64,000 nucleotides of DNA from Cloacimonetes bacterium UBA5614 (lineage in GTDB: Bacteria; Cloacimonadota; Cloacimonadia; Cloacimonadales; Cloacimonadaceae), in contig DIKQ01000005.1 in assembly GCA_002424605.1 (NCBI GenBank), positions 614,401 through 678,400 of the forward strand, in the 5' to 3' direction. Position 1 is the stretch's first letter. Each line of letters starts with the position of its first letter. Shown here piece after piece: positions 53,914 through 62,019 of this stretch. The position numbers and the translations under genes are program-made. The notes beneath the pieces were generated by a model. That model saw only the letters and a list, made by a program, of their open reading frames with translations, searched no databases and was not told where the DNA came from.

Positions 53914-56214
53914 TCAGGGAAGCGTTATCACCACGGAGCCATTACCTGTGAGCATTGGTTCAACCCCGTAGTTGCGATAACGTTCCAGCGTTTCCTTGTG
54001 GGGAAATCCAAAGCGGTTATATTTGCCGGCGGTGATGCAGGCCATACGGGGTGAAACGGCGCGGATGAAGGGCGCGCTACTGGAATAACGGCTGCCATGG
54101 TGGGGCACTTTCAGGAAATCGGTATCCAGCAGTTGGGGCAATTCGTTCACCAAATGCATTTCCGCTTGGGAGGATATGTCGCCGGTCAGCAGGGCGGAGA
54201 AGCCCTTGTAATCAAGACGCAGGACAATGGAGTTGTCATTGCTGTCAGCACCTCGGTAATCCCTGCCGGGATGCAGGAAAGTAAGCTTTGCACCTGCAAA
54301 CGGGATGGAAACGGTGTCTGCCAGAATCTTGACCTGCGCTTCCTTCAGGAAACCCGCTCTTTCCAGTTCTGCCCATCTGGAGGTTCGGGATGCATGCTCT
54401 GAAATAAAGAGATTCCTCACCCGCATCCTGTCGAAGACATCTTCCAGTCCGCCGGCATGGTCTGTATCAAGATGAGTGAGGACCAAAATGTCTATAGTGC
54501 CGATTTTATGGCGTTTCTGCCAACCGGTGCTGCGGCTACCAAACCAGCTTCCACGTTGAACGTAGTCCTGGTCAAGCCAGCCCGGGCCGGTATCTATCAT
54601 CAGGGTCTGACCGCGGGGAAACTCCACCATGGTACAATCGCCCATTCCGGCATTAAAGACAGTCAGGGTAAATTGCCTTTCCGGCGGTGAAAAAGAGAGC
54701 AGCAGGAATGGCAGCGCCAGGACCAGCAGGGTATAGGATAGCCTGCGTTGGCTTGCGCCGGTCTTTATCCTGACAGCGATGGCGGCGATGACAAGGTAAA
54801 CGGCCAGCAGCAAAGGCAATGGCAGCAGCACCGTATCAATATAGAACGGAAGTTCCGCAGTCCATTCCGCCCATCTGCCAAAGAGGAAATGCAGCAGGTC
54901 AAAGGTCGCCTTGAGCCAATGAAACAGCTGCCAGCCGGCCGGAAGCAGCATCAGGACAAAAGTTAGAGGCAGTAAAAACCCTATCAGCGGGACGCCCAGA
55001 AGGTTGCCGATTACTCCGTTCATGCTGCCCCTGTAAAAGTAAAACAGCATTATGGGAAGCATCACCACCGACACCACGAATGAAACTATCAGCATATCGG
55101 CAAAGTATAGCCCAAATCTCTGCAACCGGTATTTCCAGAGGGGATGTTTAACGCCCTGTACCCTGAGCTTGGGCACTACATAGAGCAGGGCTATCACACA
55201 GAGGTAAGAGAGCTGAAGCCCGATGGAGAACAACTGCAGGGGGTCATAAGCTGTGATTATCAGCAGGCTCAGGCAGATTATCTGCAGTCGAGAAACAGGC
55301 CTCTGCAGCCATTTTCCAAATACCAGCAGAAGAATCATCACAATAGCGCGCATAACGGGCGGTGACCATTGGCACAAGCCTGCATAAACCAGCATCAGGA
55401 CGATGAACAGGCCCTCCGCCCATCTTTTTGGTATGAATATGTTCAGGAAGTAAACGAAAACAAAGTAAAAGAAGAGGACGTGCAGTCCGCTGATGGCAAT
55501 CAGGTGAAGCAACCCGCCCCTGATAAGCTGCTGAATCCAGTCCTTGTCCTCGGTGCGGTCATTGAGGAGCAGTGCTTTGGCAAAAGGAGCCGCATCCCCC
55601 ATCTTGCTTTCCAGGTTTTGCAGCAGACGGTAGCGCCAGCGTTCCAGGTTGAACAATCCCCTGCTTTCCGTTGATTCAAGCTTGTAAACCGTTCTAAGTA
55701 GCAGGGGCGTGCGTTTGCTGCGGTGTGAAAAGTAAAACGATGTATTGTCCAGCACGGGGTCGGGCTTCCTGTTTTCCATCAGAGCCAGAGCGGTGAACCC
55801 ATCCCCCGGAACCAGCCTTCCGGAATATGCCATCAGGGCTTTATCCCTGACGGGAGAGCTGTTCACAGATGTTAGCCGGACCAGGTAGAGGTTGTGCGCG
55901 GGGTTTAAAACCCTTAGGACCTCACCATGGCAGGGCTGGGTGATGCTTTCCCGCTCATGGAGAATTTTCTGAAGCGGCGAGATGGGTCTATCAACGGAAA
56001 CGTTTAATCTGATAAGTCCTGCCGCCACCAAGAGCAACAGCAGGAAAGGCAGACGAAAACGGAAAGCCAGGGCAAGCAGGATTGCGCCGCAACCGATGCC
56101 TGCCAGCCAGAGCAGCGGCAGACGGAAGTATGCGGCGAGGATGATTCCCGCTCCCCAACATAGGGTGGGAACCAGCAAAGGACTCGGCAGGGTGTGTCTT
56201 TCCTGCTCTGCCAC
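53914..56214 (-). CDS. comEC: DNA uptake channel protein ComEC/Rec2
   Basis: 766 residues with all three usual parts: an N-terminal membrane and OB-like region (about 1-210), the Competence multi-span domain (about 215-500; LIAISGLHVLFFYF, QWSPPVMRAIVMILLLVFGKW), and a C-terminal metallo-beta-lactamase domain (about 515-766). The last keeps VLTHLDTDHAGGLEDV, ALLTGDIS and FLKVPHHGSRYSSS. ComEC forms the inner-membrane channel for single-stranded DNA during transformation. The start is a GTG at 56214 without a clear ribosome site. It is 15 bp downstream of the Mpv17-like gene. Full length suggests that the cell is, or recently was, naturally transformable. Confidence 0.93.
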   Translation of the reverse strand: MAEQERHTLPSPLLVPTLCWGAGIILAAYFRLPLLWLAGIGCGAILLALAFRFRLPFLLLLLVAAGLIRLNVSVDRPISPLQKILHERESITQPCHGEVLRVLNPAHNLYLVRLTSVNSSPVRDKALMAYSGRLVPGDGFTALALMENRKPDPVLDNTSFYFSHRSKRTPLLLRTVYKLESTESRGLFNLERWRYRLLQNLESKMGDAAPFAKALLLNDRTEDKDWIQQLIRGGLLHLIAISGLHVLFFYFVFVYFLNIFIPKRWAEGLFIVLMLVYAGLCQWSPPVMRAIVMILLLVFGKWLQRPVSRLQIICLSLLIITAYDPLQLFSIGLQLSYLCVIALLYVVPKLRVQGVKHPLWKYRLQRFGLYFADMLIVSFVVSVVMLPIMLFYFYRGSMNGVIGNLLGVPLIGFLLPLTFVLMLLPAGWQLFHWLKATFDLLHFLFGRWAEWTAELPFYIDTVLLPLPLLLAVYLVIAAIAVRIKTGASQRRLSYTLLVLALPFLLLSFSPPERQFTLTVFNAGMGDCTMVEFPRGQTLMIDTGPGWLDQDYVQRGSWFGSRSTGWQKRHKIGTIDILVLTHLDTDHAGGLEDVFDRMRVRNLFISEHASRTSRWAELERAGFLKEAQVKILADTVSIPFAGAKLTFLHPGRDYRGADSNDNSIVLRLDYKGFSALLTGDISSQAEMHLVNELPQLLDTDFLKVPHHGSRYSSSAPFIRAVSPRMACITAGKYNRFGFPHKETLERYRNYGVEPMLTGNGSVVITLP

Positions 56215-56229
56215 GTTTTTACAATCTTT

Positions 56230-56757
56230 TTACTTACGGTTAAACATGCCCAGAATAAAGCCCAGCGCAATTGACCACAAGGCTGCCAGGCCAATCTGGT
56301 AATCCTTGGGCAGGGAAAAAGTGATGGTGTGGGCGGGAATCCAGAACCAGAGCAGCGACAGCATGCCCTTGTCCAGGTTTTTCCAGTTCTTCACCTTGAC
56401 CACCAGGTTGTCCAGCACCCGGTGAAAAATCACCAGGAACAGACCGAACTGCAGGTTTATCAGCACAGACTTGGCAAAGGCAAAACCGACCGTTCCCTGT
56501 TCCATATAGGGCAGCATATTATGGTCTATCAAATCCTGCACAAAGCCGTTAATGCCGACGAAGGCATACTTGATGCCGACAGCGAGGATAGCCCAGACCA
56601 CCATTTTCCACAGGGTGAGACCCAGGCTGAAAGGATATTTAAAGCTCTTTTGCACCATCCATTTGGAGACAATCTCTCCCAGCGTGCCGAGGATTGCAAA
56701 CTGCACCATGGCTGACAGGATGGGCCTTGACGTGACCAGTTCAATGTACCAGTTCAT
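56230..56757 (-). CDS. Mpv17/PMP22-like membrane protein
   Basis: 175 residues with about four hydrophobic segments. The N-terminus (MNWYIELVTSRPILSAMVQFAILGTLGEIVSKWMV) and the C-terminal signature (GMLSLLWFWIPAHTITFSLPKDYQIGLAALWSIALGFILGMF) resemble the eukaryotic Mpv17/PMP22 family, whose C-terminus carries W-x-P-x-x-Q/H and F-x-x-P motifs. Bacterial members are uncommon and their role is unknown. GAGGTGGAAAA precedes the ATG. It lies between the phosphoesterase and comEC genes with gaps of 18 and 15 bp, so all three may be co-transcribed. Confidence 0.55.
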   Translation of the reverse strand: MNWYIELVTSRPILSAMVQFAILGTLGEIVSKWMVQKSFKYPFSLGLTLWKMVVWAILAVGIKYAFVGINGFVQDLIDHNMLPYMEQGTVGFAFAKSVLINLQFGLFLVIFHRVLDNLVVKVKNWKNLDKGMLSLLWFWIPAHTITFSLPKDYQIGLAALWSIALGFILGMFNRK

Positions 56758-56775
56758 TTTTCCACCTCTTTTATC

Positions 56776-59481
56776 TCATTTCATCAGGATTATCTTTTGT
56801 GACACAGATTGCCCGGCATCCCTCATTCTGAAGAAGTAAACGCCGGATGGGCAGTTGCGTCCGCTGTTGTCTTTGCCGTCCCAGTCAAAGTAATGCGCAC
56901 CGGAGGCAAGATTGCCTTCAAACAGTGTTCTGACCAGCATCCCCTTCAGGTTAAAAACCTGCGCAGACAGGTTGCCGGAACCTGTTTTGCTGAGACTGAA
57001 GGTTGTCTTGTCACGGAACGGATTGGGATAAACCGCATTCAGGGTCAAGCCTGCAGCAGGCAGCGTTTCATCTGAAACTTCCGTGCCGGTTTGCTTAATC
57101 GCCACTGTCACAGTAGAGTATGACCCCAGATTGACCCGCACGTAGCAGACGTTCAGGTTTCCGCTGCGGTCTATCTGTTCCAGAACGCCGTTATAGACAT
57201 TGTATTCCGCATATCCCGCAGGCATCAGGAACTTGACCACCGCATTATCAAAGCTGATGGGCTGGTTATTGTACAGAGTGGCGCTCACGCTGTCTGCATA
57301 ACCGAAACTATTGGGGAAGAAATCCAGCCGTATCTGATTTCCGGTGCTTCCGGCGCTTACAGTTCCGTAAGGCTGCAGGGTGGTTCCGTTCACGCCGATA
57401 ATCCTGTAGGAACGGTAACCGTCACAGGTGGCGCGGGTGGAAAGGTTGTAGGGCTGATTGACCAGAGACCCTGTATCGTAATGGATGTGTCCCCAGAGAG
57501 CCATATTGACCCCCAGTGAGTTCAGGTTCAGCTGGCTGTCAAAGTCATAGTGATGAAACAGCACTTTCGTGGCAGCGCCCGAGGCGGACAAATCCTGCTG
57601 CAGCCATTGCATCTGCCTGTTTGTGAAGCTGGTGCTCCCATAGATGGAGGTCAGGTAATTGTCATAATTATCATATGCTTCCAGTCCCGTAAAATGCACC
57701 GGACCATAGTCAAAGCTGTAATCCTGCGTGTGGTATTGCCAGCTCGTGGAGGTATTGTTGAGCCAGCTCCAGCCAAAGTGTTTCCACCAGAACTTGCGCG
57801 CTGAACCCGCCGGAGGCGCTGTGTAGGGCCAGCCCCCGATGTCGTGATTGCCTGCCACCATATAGACCGGCACTTCCAGTTCGCCCAGAACCCGTTTTGC
57901 CTTGGTATAGACGCGCAGATTCTCAAATTCCTCCAGTTCGCCCTGGTTCACCAAATCCCCGGTCAGCAGGACAAATTCCGGCCTTATGATATTGAAGTCC
58001 TTGATGACTTCCCGGAAATCAACCACTTCTGTGGAATCGGTGTTGTAGCCGGCGTCGGGATAGAAAATATGGGTCGGCAGATGCAGGTCTGTGATATGTG
58101 CAAAGTAATAGTTTGTTTTACGGGTGGGCAGCACCTGCACGGAATTGCGGGTGCGGTCATTGATTCCACCGCTGGCTGTCACCCTCAGATTATAGAGCTC
58201 AAAGACATTCACGTCCGGAACCTGGGCGGTCAGCACCCAGCGGGGAGGACTGGTCTCATACTGTGCGGAAGTGATGGGAACGCTGTAGTTCAGGTTTCCG
58301 CGGTACAGCCATGCAGCCCAGTTTGTGGTGGCAGGAGGCGCCACGCATTCAATGTTAAAGGTCTCTCCCGGCACTGTGATGGCAGGGATATTGAGCAGCG
58401 GCCTCTGGATGACCGTGAGGGTGTCTATCACTTCCCCTCCGGCAATGCCGACCGTTACCAGGCCCTGGTTCACTATCATGGCGGGGATGCCGTTAAATGT
58501 GAAGTTTGTCGCATTGAGCGGAGTAATCCCATCCGCTACGCTGGTAAAATTCAGGTTCAGCAGGGTGCCCTGCCCCAGCAGGTAGCCGGCAGTATTAAAG
58601 CTTACCGTCAGGTATCCCGCTGTGGGGATGACGTTTACCGTCCCGTTTGACGAGATTGTTCCAGCGGTCCCGTAGCTTGCATAACTTATGAGCCCGGGAT
58701 TGTAGCCCAGGTTAAAACTATAGTTCTGGAAAGCCTGCGACATGGAAAGATTGGATACAGATACAGGCACGGTAAACTGCGTTCCGACCTGCACCTGCAG
58801 GGTAGGCAGAGTAACAACCACGCCCTGGGTATTGATGACCAGGTCTGCCACGGAGCGCGGATTGAGGCTGTGGATTCCGTACCCGTAATGCCCGATGCCT
58901 GTGATGCTGTCATACAGCACCCCCGGTGAAATCATGTTACCCAGCTGGCTGAAACTCATAAAGATATCGTTGATTACGACCTCGCCGCTGCCGTCATTTA
59001 CAGCCCATTCGCCATAGCTGTTTAGTTCCTGCGTCACGATAGCATCCTCAACCCTGACCAGCACACCCTCATAAGGTTCGTCCCCTGCCTGGGAGGTGGT
59101 GACCACTTCTGCCGCAGGGATGGGATTGTTGACGCTAAGCACCTGATAATTGCTCACATAACGGATTTCAGTCAGACCGTAATATTCCCAGACCTGTCCA
59201 GTTATCTGCACCAGCATTCCCGGTATCGGGGTGTTGCTGCTGTCATAGACCAGGATGCCTTTCCAGGCTCCGCCTTCCGGCATCGAGATGTAATATCCGT
59301 TGTTGCCGGAATAGCCATAGGCAGTCACGATGCCTTGTGTGGTCACATATTGCCCGGCATAATCGGATGGATAGGTGCCGTTGCCCGGATTGGTGGTGTA
59401 TTGAATCTCATATATCGTAACTGCCGCCAAACCACTCAAAAGCAGGCAGATAGCAAGCAGTAAACCAGTCTTCTTTATCAT
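56776..59481 (-). CDS. Secreted calcineurin-like phosphoesterase with cohesin-like and sorting domains
   Basis: 901 residues from ATG 59481 (GAGG upstream gives the signal peptide MIKKTGLLLAICLLLSGLAAV; a longer frame exists to 59511). Domains: an OB-fold-like segment (about 25-215; GIVTAYGYSGNNGYYIS), a cohesin-like beta domain (about 228-350; VVVTLPTLQVQVGTQFTVPVSVSNL), an Ig-like segment, a metallophosphoesterase (about 458-700) and a FlgD-like tail (about 820-901; NPFRDKTTFSL to SVSQKIILMK). Metal ligands are ITDLHLP (Asp465, His467), LTGDLVNQG, VAGNHDIGG (Asn545, His546), LFHHYDFD and LWGHIHYD. It should hydrolyse phosphoesters outside the cell, perhaps nucleotides or nucleic-acid ends, and is a predicted T9SS cargo. 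Confidence 0.88.
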   Translation of the reverse strand: MIKKTGLLLAICLLLSGLAAVTIYEIQYTTNPGNGTYPSDYAGQYVTTQGIVTAYGYSGNNGYYISMPEGGAWKGILVYDSSNTPIPGMLVQITGQVWEYYGLTEIRYVSNYQVLSVNNPIPAAEVVTTSQAGDEPYEGVLVRVEDAIVTQELNSYGEWAVNDGSGEVVINDIFMSFSQLGNMISPGVLYDSITGIGHYGYGIHSLNPRSVADLVINTQGVVVTLPTLQVQVGTQFTVPVSVSNLSMSQAFQNYSFNLGYNPGLISYASYGTAGTISSNGTVNVIPTAGYLTVSFNTAGYLLGQGTLLNLNFTSVADGITPLNATNFTFNGIPAMIVNQGLVTVGIAGGEVIDTLTVIQRPLLNIPAITVPGETFNIECVAPPATTNWAAWLYRGNLNYSVPITSAQYETSPPRWVLTAQVPDVNVFELYNLRVTASGGINDRTRNSVQVLPTRKTNYYFAHITDLHLPTHIFYPDAGYNTDSTEVVDFREVIKDFNIIRPEFVLLTGDLVNQGELEEFENLRVYTKAKRVLGELEVPVYMVAGNHDIGGWPYTAPPAGSARKFWWKHFGWSWLNNTSTSWQYHTQDYSFDYGPVHFTGLEAYDNYDNYLTSIYGSTSFTNRQMQWLQQDLSASGAATKVLFHHYDFDSQLNLNSLGVNMALWGHIHYDTGSLVNQPYNLSTRATCDGYRSYRIIGVNGTTLQPYGTVSAGSTGNQIRLDFFPNSFGYADSVSATLYNNQPISFDNAVVKFLMPAGYAEYNVYNGVLEQIDRSGNLNVCYVRVNLGSYSTVTVAIKQTGTEVSDETLPAAGLTLNAVYPNPFRDKTTFSLSKTGSGNLSAQVFNLKGMLVRTLFEGNLASGAHYFDWDGKDNSGRNCPSGVYFFRMRDAGQSVSQKIILMK

Positions 59482-59580
59482 TGTTAACCTCAGATTCTCG
59501 CTTTTTTTCAAGAAATAACCTTATCCTGAGATATCCCTGATTTGTAAAGAAACAAATTTTTCCCCCGCTTCCCCCTCTAT

Positions 59581-59654
59581 GAGATGTCCCGAAGATGCCC
59601 CGAAGATGACCGGGTTTTCTTCGGGAGGCTTCGGGACATCTCCGCGACAACTCA
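59581..59654. repeat. Dispersed palindromic 11-bp-unit element, family 1, copy C
   Basis: Same unit series as copies A and B (GATGTCCCGAA, GATGCCCCGAA, GATGACCGGGT, TTTCTTCGGGA, GGCTTCGGGAC, ATCTCCGCGAC). The polypurine flank that follows A and B is absent on the right; instead its complement (CTTCCCCCTCTAT) precedes the element on the left. It sits in the divergent gap between the phosphoesterase gene and the small acidic protein gene. Confidence 0.85.
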
Positions 59655-59779
59655 GCAGGCAGGATGCCTGTAAAGCGCCCGGGAAAATACTTCCTGCTGC
59701 GGGGAAAAAAACCTTTACGGCAGAGCCGCATTTCCCAGAATGGCATTGAAAGCAGAATCAAGATTTTACTGGAGGAAGC

Positions 59780-60235
59780 GTGGAACTGCTGTTTGACCCC
59801 AAGGAAATGAACCGGCTCACCAAGGGCATTAAGCCGGAGGATTACGTCAGCGAGGAAGAGCTGTTTACCGATGATTTCATTTCCACCTGCACCCGCTATG
59901 CGCATCTGCATGAACTGATTGAAGCCTTCCTGACCGTGAAGCTTCCTTACGTTTTCAACGATTTGTTCAAAGGTGACAGAACCCTTGCCCACATCCTGGA
60001 TTTCTTTGAAGATGCCGATACCTGGGATGAATTCATCGCCTACAATACGATATTTGAGGACTGGGATTCCTTTTATAAAGCCGCTGTCGAGCTCTATTAC
60101 GCCAAGACCGTCTGCGCAAACGCCATCCAAAGCTTCACAGGCCTGAAACAGAAGCCCAGTGCCATCCACTGCGGCTTTACGGTCAAGCACGAATACGCTC
60201 CCCCGGAAGAGCCGGAAGCGGACGACTATTATTGA
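59780..60235 (+). CDS. Small acidic cytoplasmic protein of unknown function
   Basis: 151 residues, not recognised. The start is a GTG at 59780, five bases after GGAGG. The protein is strongly acidic and aromatic (ILDFFEDADTWDEFIAYNTIFEDWDSFYKAAVELYYAK), mostly helical, with a disordered acidic tail (PPEEPEADDYY). There is no signal peptide or membrane helix. It is followed 13 bp later by trmFO, so it is probably the first gene of the trmFO transcript; a role beside tRNA modification is only a guess. Confidence 0.65.
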   Translation: MELLFDPKEMNRLTKGIKPEDYVSEEELFTDDFISTCTRYAHLHELIEAFLTVKLPYVFNDLFKGDRTLAHILDFFEDADTWDEFIAYNTIFEDWDSFYKAAVELYYAKTVCANAIQSFTGLKQKPSAIHCGFTVKHEYAPPEEPEADDYY

Positions 60236-60248
60236 CGCCAAGTCTGCA

Positions 60249-61577
60249 ATGAATAAAGAGATAACTATCGTAGGCGCTGGGCTGGCTGGCAGTGAAGCGG
60301 CTTTGCAACTGGCCGGCAGGGGCTGGCAGGTAAAGCTTTATGAAATGCGCCCCCATACCATGACCCCGGCTCACGAAACTGACCGCTGTGCCGAACTGGT
60401 CTGCAGTAATTCCCTCAAATCCCTGCGCACCGATACTGCTGCCGGACTGCTCAAGCAGGAGCTGAAACTGCTGGATTGCAAGCTATTGGATATTGCCCAG
60501 GACAATGCCGTCGCAGCGGGACACGCCCTGGCGGTGGACAGGGATGCCTTTGCCATAGCTGTTACAGAACTGATTGAACAACATCCCAATATCACTCTGC
60601 TCCGCCAGGAAATCACCGGAATTCCGGAAGGGAAAGTCATCCTGGCAGGCGGTCCGCTCACTTCAGACGCCCTGATGCAGGCTTTGATAGAAAAACTGGG
60701 TGAACAGCACCTTTACTTTTTTGACGCCATCGCCCCGATTGTAAGCGCCGATTCGCTGGACAGGAGCATTGTTTTTGATAAAAGCCGTTATGACAAAGGC
60801 GAGGCGGATTATCTGAACTGCCCCTTTACCAAAGAGGAATACCTGCAGTTTGTGGAAGCTCTGCAAAACGGCGAGAAGCACACGGCGCACGAATTTGAGA
60901 ACGAGCTTTTCCAGGATGTCAGCTTTCGGTTTTACGAAAATTGCATGCCGGTGGAAGAGCTGGCAAGGCGGGGTGTGGATACCCTGCGCTTCGGGGTGTT
61001 GCGTCCGGTCGGGCTGGAAGACCCGCGCACCGGCAGAAGGCCTTACGCCGTGATGCAACTCAGGTCTGAAAACCAGGACAGAACTGCCTTTAACCTTGTG
61101 GGATGCCAGACCATGCTGCGCTATGGCGTCCAGAAAGAGGTATTCCGCAAGATTCCGGGATTGCAGGATGCGGAGTTCCTGCGGTATGGCTCCATCCACC
61201 GCAATTCCTATCTCAATTCTCCCGCGCTGCTCAGCGATAACCTGTCATTGAAGCAGATGCCGGATGTCTGGCTGGCAGGGCAGTTCAGCGGAGTGGAGGG
61301 TTATACGGAATCCATTGCCATGGGACTGCTGATTGCAATGATTATCGACCATTCCGTTACGCACGGTGATGTCCTCTTCCCCCTGCCGGAAACCACCATT
61401 CTGGGACAGTTCTGGCGACGGCTGATTACTCCTTCGGAACAACGCTTCCAACCCGTAAACGCTAATTTTGGGCTCCTGCCTGAACTGATAAATATTGACA
61501 GAAAAAACAAAAAGACGGAACTTGTCAACAGGGCATTGGAACACTTGTCCGTATGGATAAAAACGAATAGGGAGTAA
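60249..61577 (+). CDS. trmFO: Folate/FAD-dependent tRNA m5U54 methyltransferase TrmFO
   Basis: 442 residues from ATG 60249, the usual length (an in-frame extension to 60159 runs into the upstream gene). TrmFO uses 5,10-methylenetetrahydrofolate and FAD to form ribothymidine 54 in the T-loop of tRNA. The FAD motif ITIVGAGLAGSEAALQLAGRGWQVKLYEMRP is at the N-terminus, followed by AELVCSNSLKSLRTDTAAGLLKQE and DYLNCPFTKEEY with conserved Cys, GVLRPVGLEDPRTGRRPYAVMQLR, and the second FAD-contact motif VWLAGQFSGVEGYTESIAMGL. All are TrmFO signatures distinct from its relative GidA/MnmG. Confidence 0.96.
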   Translation: MNKEITIVGAGLAGSEAALQLAGRGWQVKLYEMRPHTMTPAHETDRCAELVCSNSLKSLRTDTAAGLLKQELKLLDCKLLDIAQDNAVAAGHALAVDRDAFAIAVTELIEQHPNITLLRQEITGIPEGKVILAGGPLTSDALMQALIEKLGEQHLYFFDAIAPIVSADSLDRSIVFDKSRYDKGEADYLNCPFTKEEYLQFVEALQNGEKHTAHEFENELFQDVSFRFYENCMPVEELARRGVDTLRFGVLRPVGLEDPRTGRRPYAVMQLRSENQDRTAFNLVGCQTMLRYGVQKEVFRKIPGLQDAEFLRYGSIHRNSYLNSPALLSDNLSLKQMPDVWLAGQFSGVEGYTESIAMGLLIAMIIDHSVTHGDVLFPLPETTILGQFWRRLITPSEQRFQPVNANFGLLPELINIDRKNKKTELVNRALEHLSVWIKTNRE

Positions 61578-61580
61578 TGT

Positions 61581-61916
61581 ATGGAAAAGCTGATTGCCGC
61601 CTGCGGGATTGACTGCAGCGAATGCGAAGCCAGAAAAGCCACTCTTGCCAACGATAATGAACTGCGCACTGCAGTTGCGGAAAAATGGTCCCAGCAATAT
61701 GACGCAGACCTGACAGCATCAAACATCAACTGCATGGGCTGCATGGAGCAGGGCGTTCACTTCGGTCATTGCAACGAATGCGACTACAGGCACTGCGTAC
61801 GCAGTAAGGGCCTGTTAAACTGCTCCCAATGCGGAGATTACCCCTGTGAAATGATTTCCGGTTTCCATGCATACGTGCCGGCTGCCAAAGCCAACCTGGA
61901 GGAACTCAGAGGGTAG
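61581..61916 (+). CDS. DUF3795-type cysteine-rich protein
   Basis: 111 residues with 12 Cys arranged in pairs and clusters: CGIDCSEC at the N-terminus, INCMGC, HCNECDYRHC, and NCSQCGDYPC near the C-terminus. This matches DUF3795, a small family common in anaerobes and thought to bind zinc or an iron-sulphur cluster. It begins 3 bp after trmFO with its ribosome site (GGGAG) inside the end of that gene, so it is co-transcribed. Confidence 0.85.
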   Translation: MEKLIAACGIDCSECEARKATLANDNELRTAVAEKWSQQYDADLTASNINCMGCMEQGVHFGHCNECDYRHCVRSKGLLNCSQCGDYPCEMISGFHAYVPAAKANLEELRG

Positions 61917-62019
61917 ATTTGGCTTTTTTACTCAACTAATTGTTGACGTTCTTCCCCTCTGCAAAAAGCATGCATAAAATGAGTGTGCCGTAGCCATCGG
62001 CATAAAGAGGTTTTTCAGC

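Noticed and set aside
61943..61980. Promoter for gatE
   Set aside because: TTGACG is present, but no acceptable -10 box is found at normal spacing; AT-rich sequence alone is not enough.
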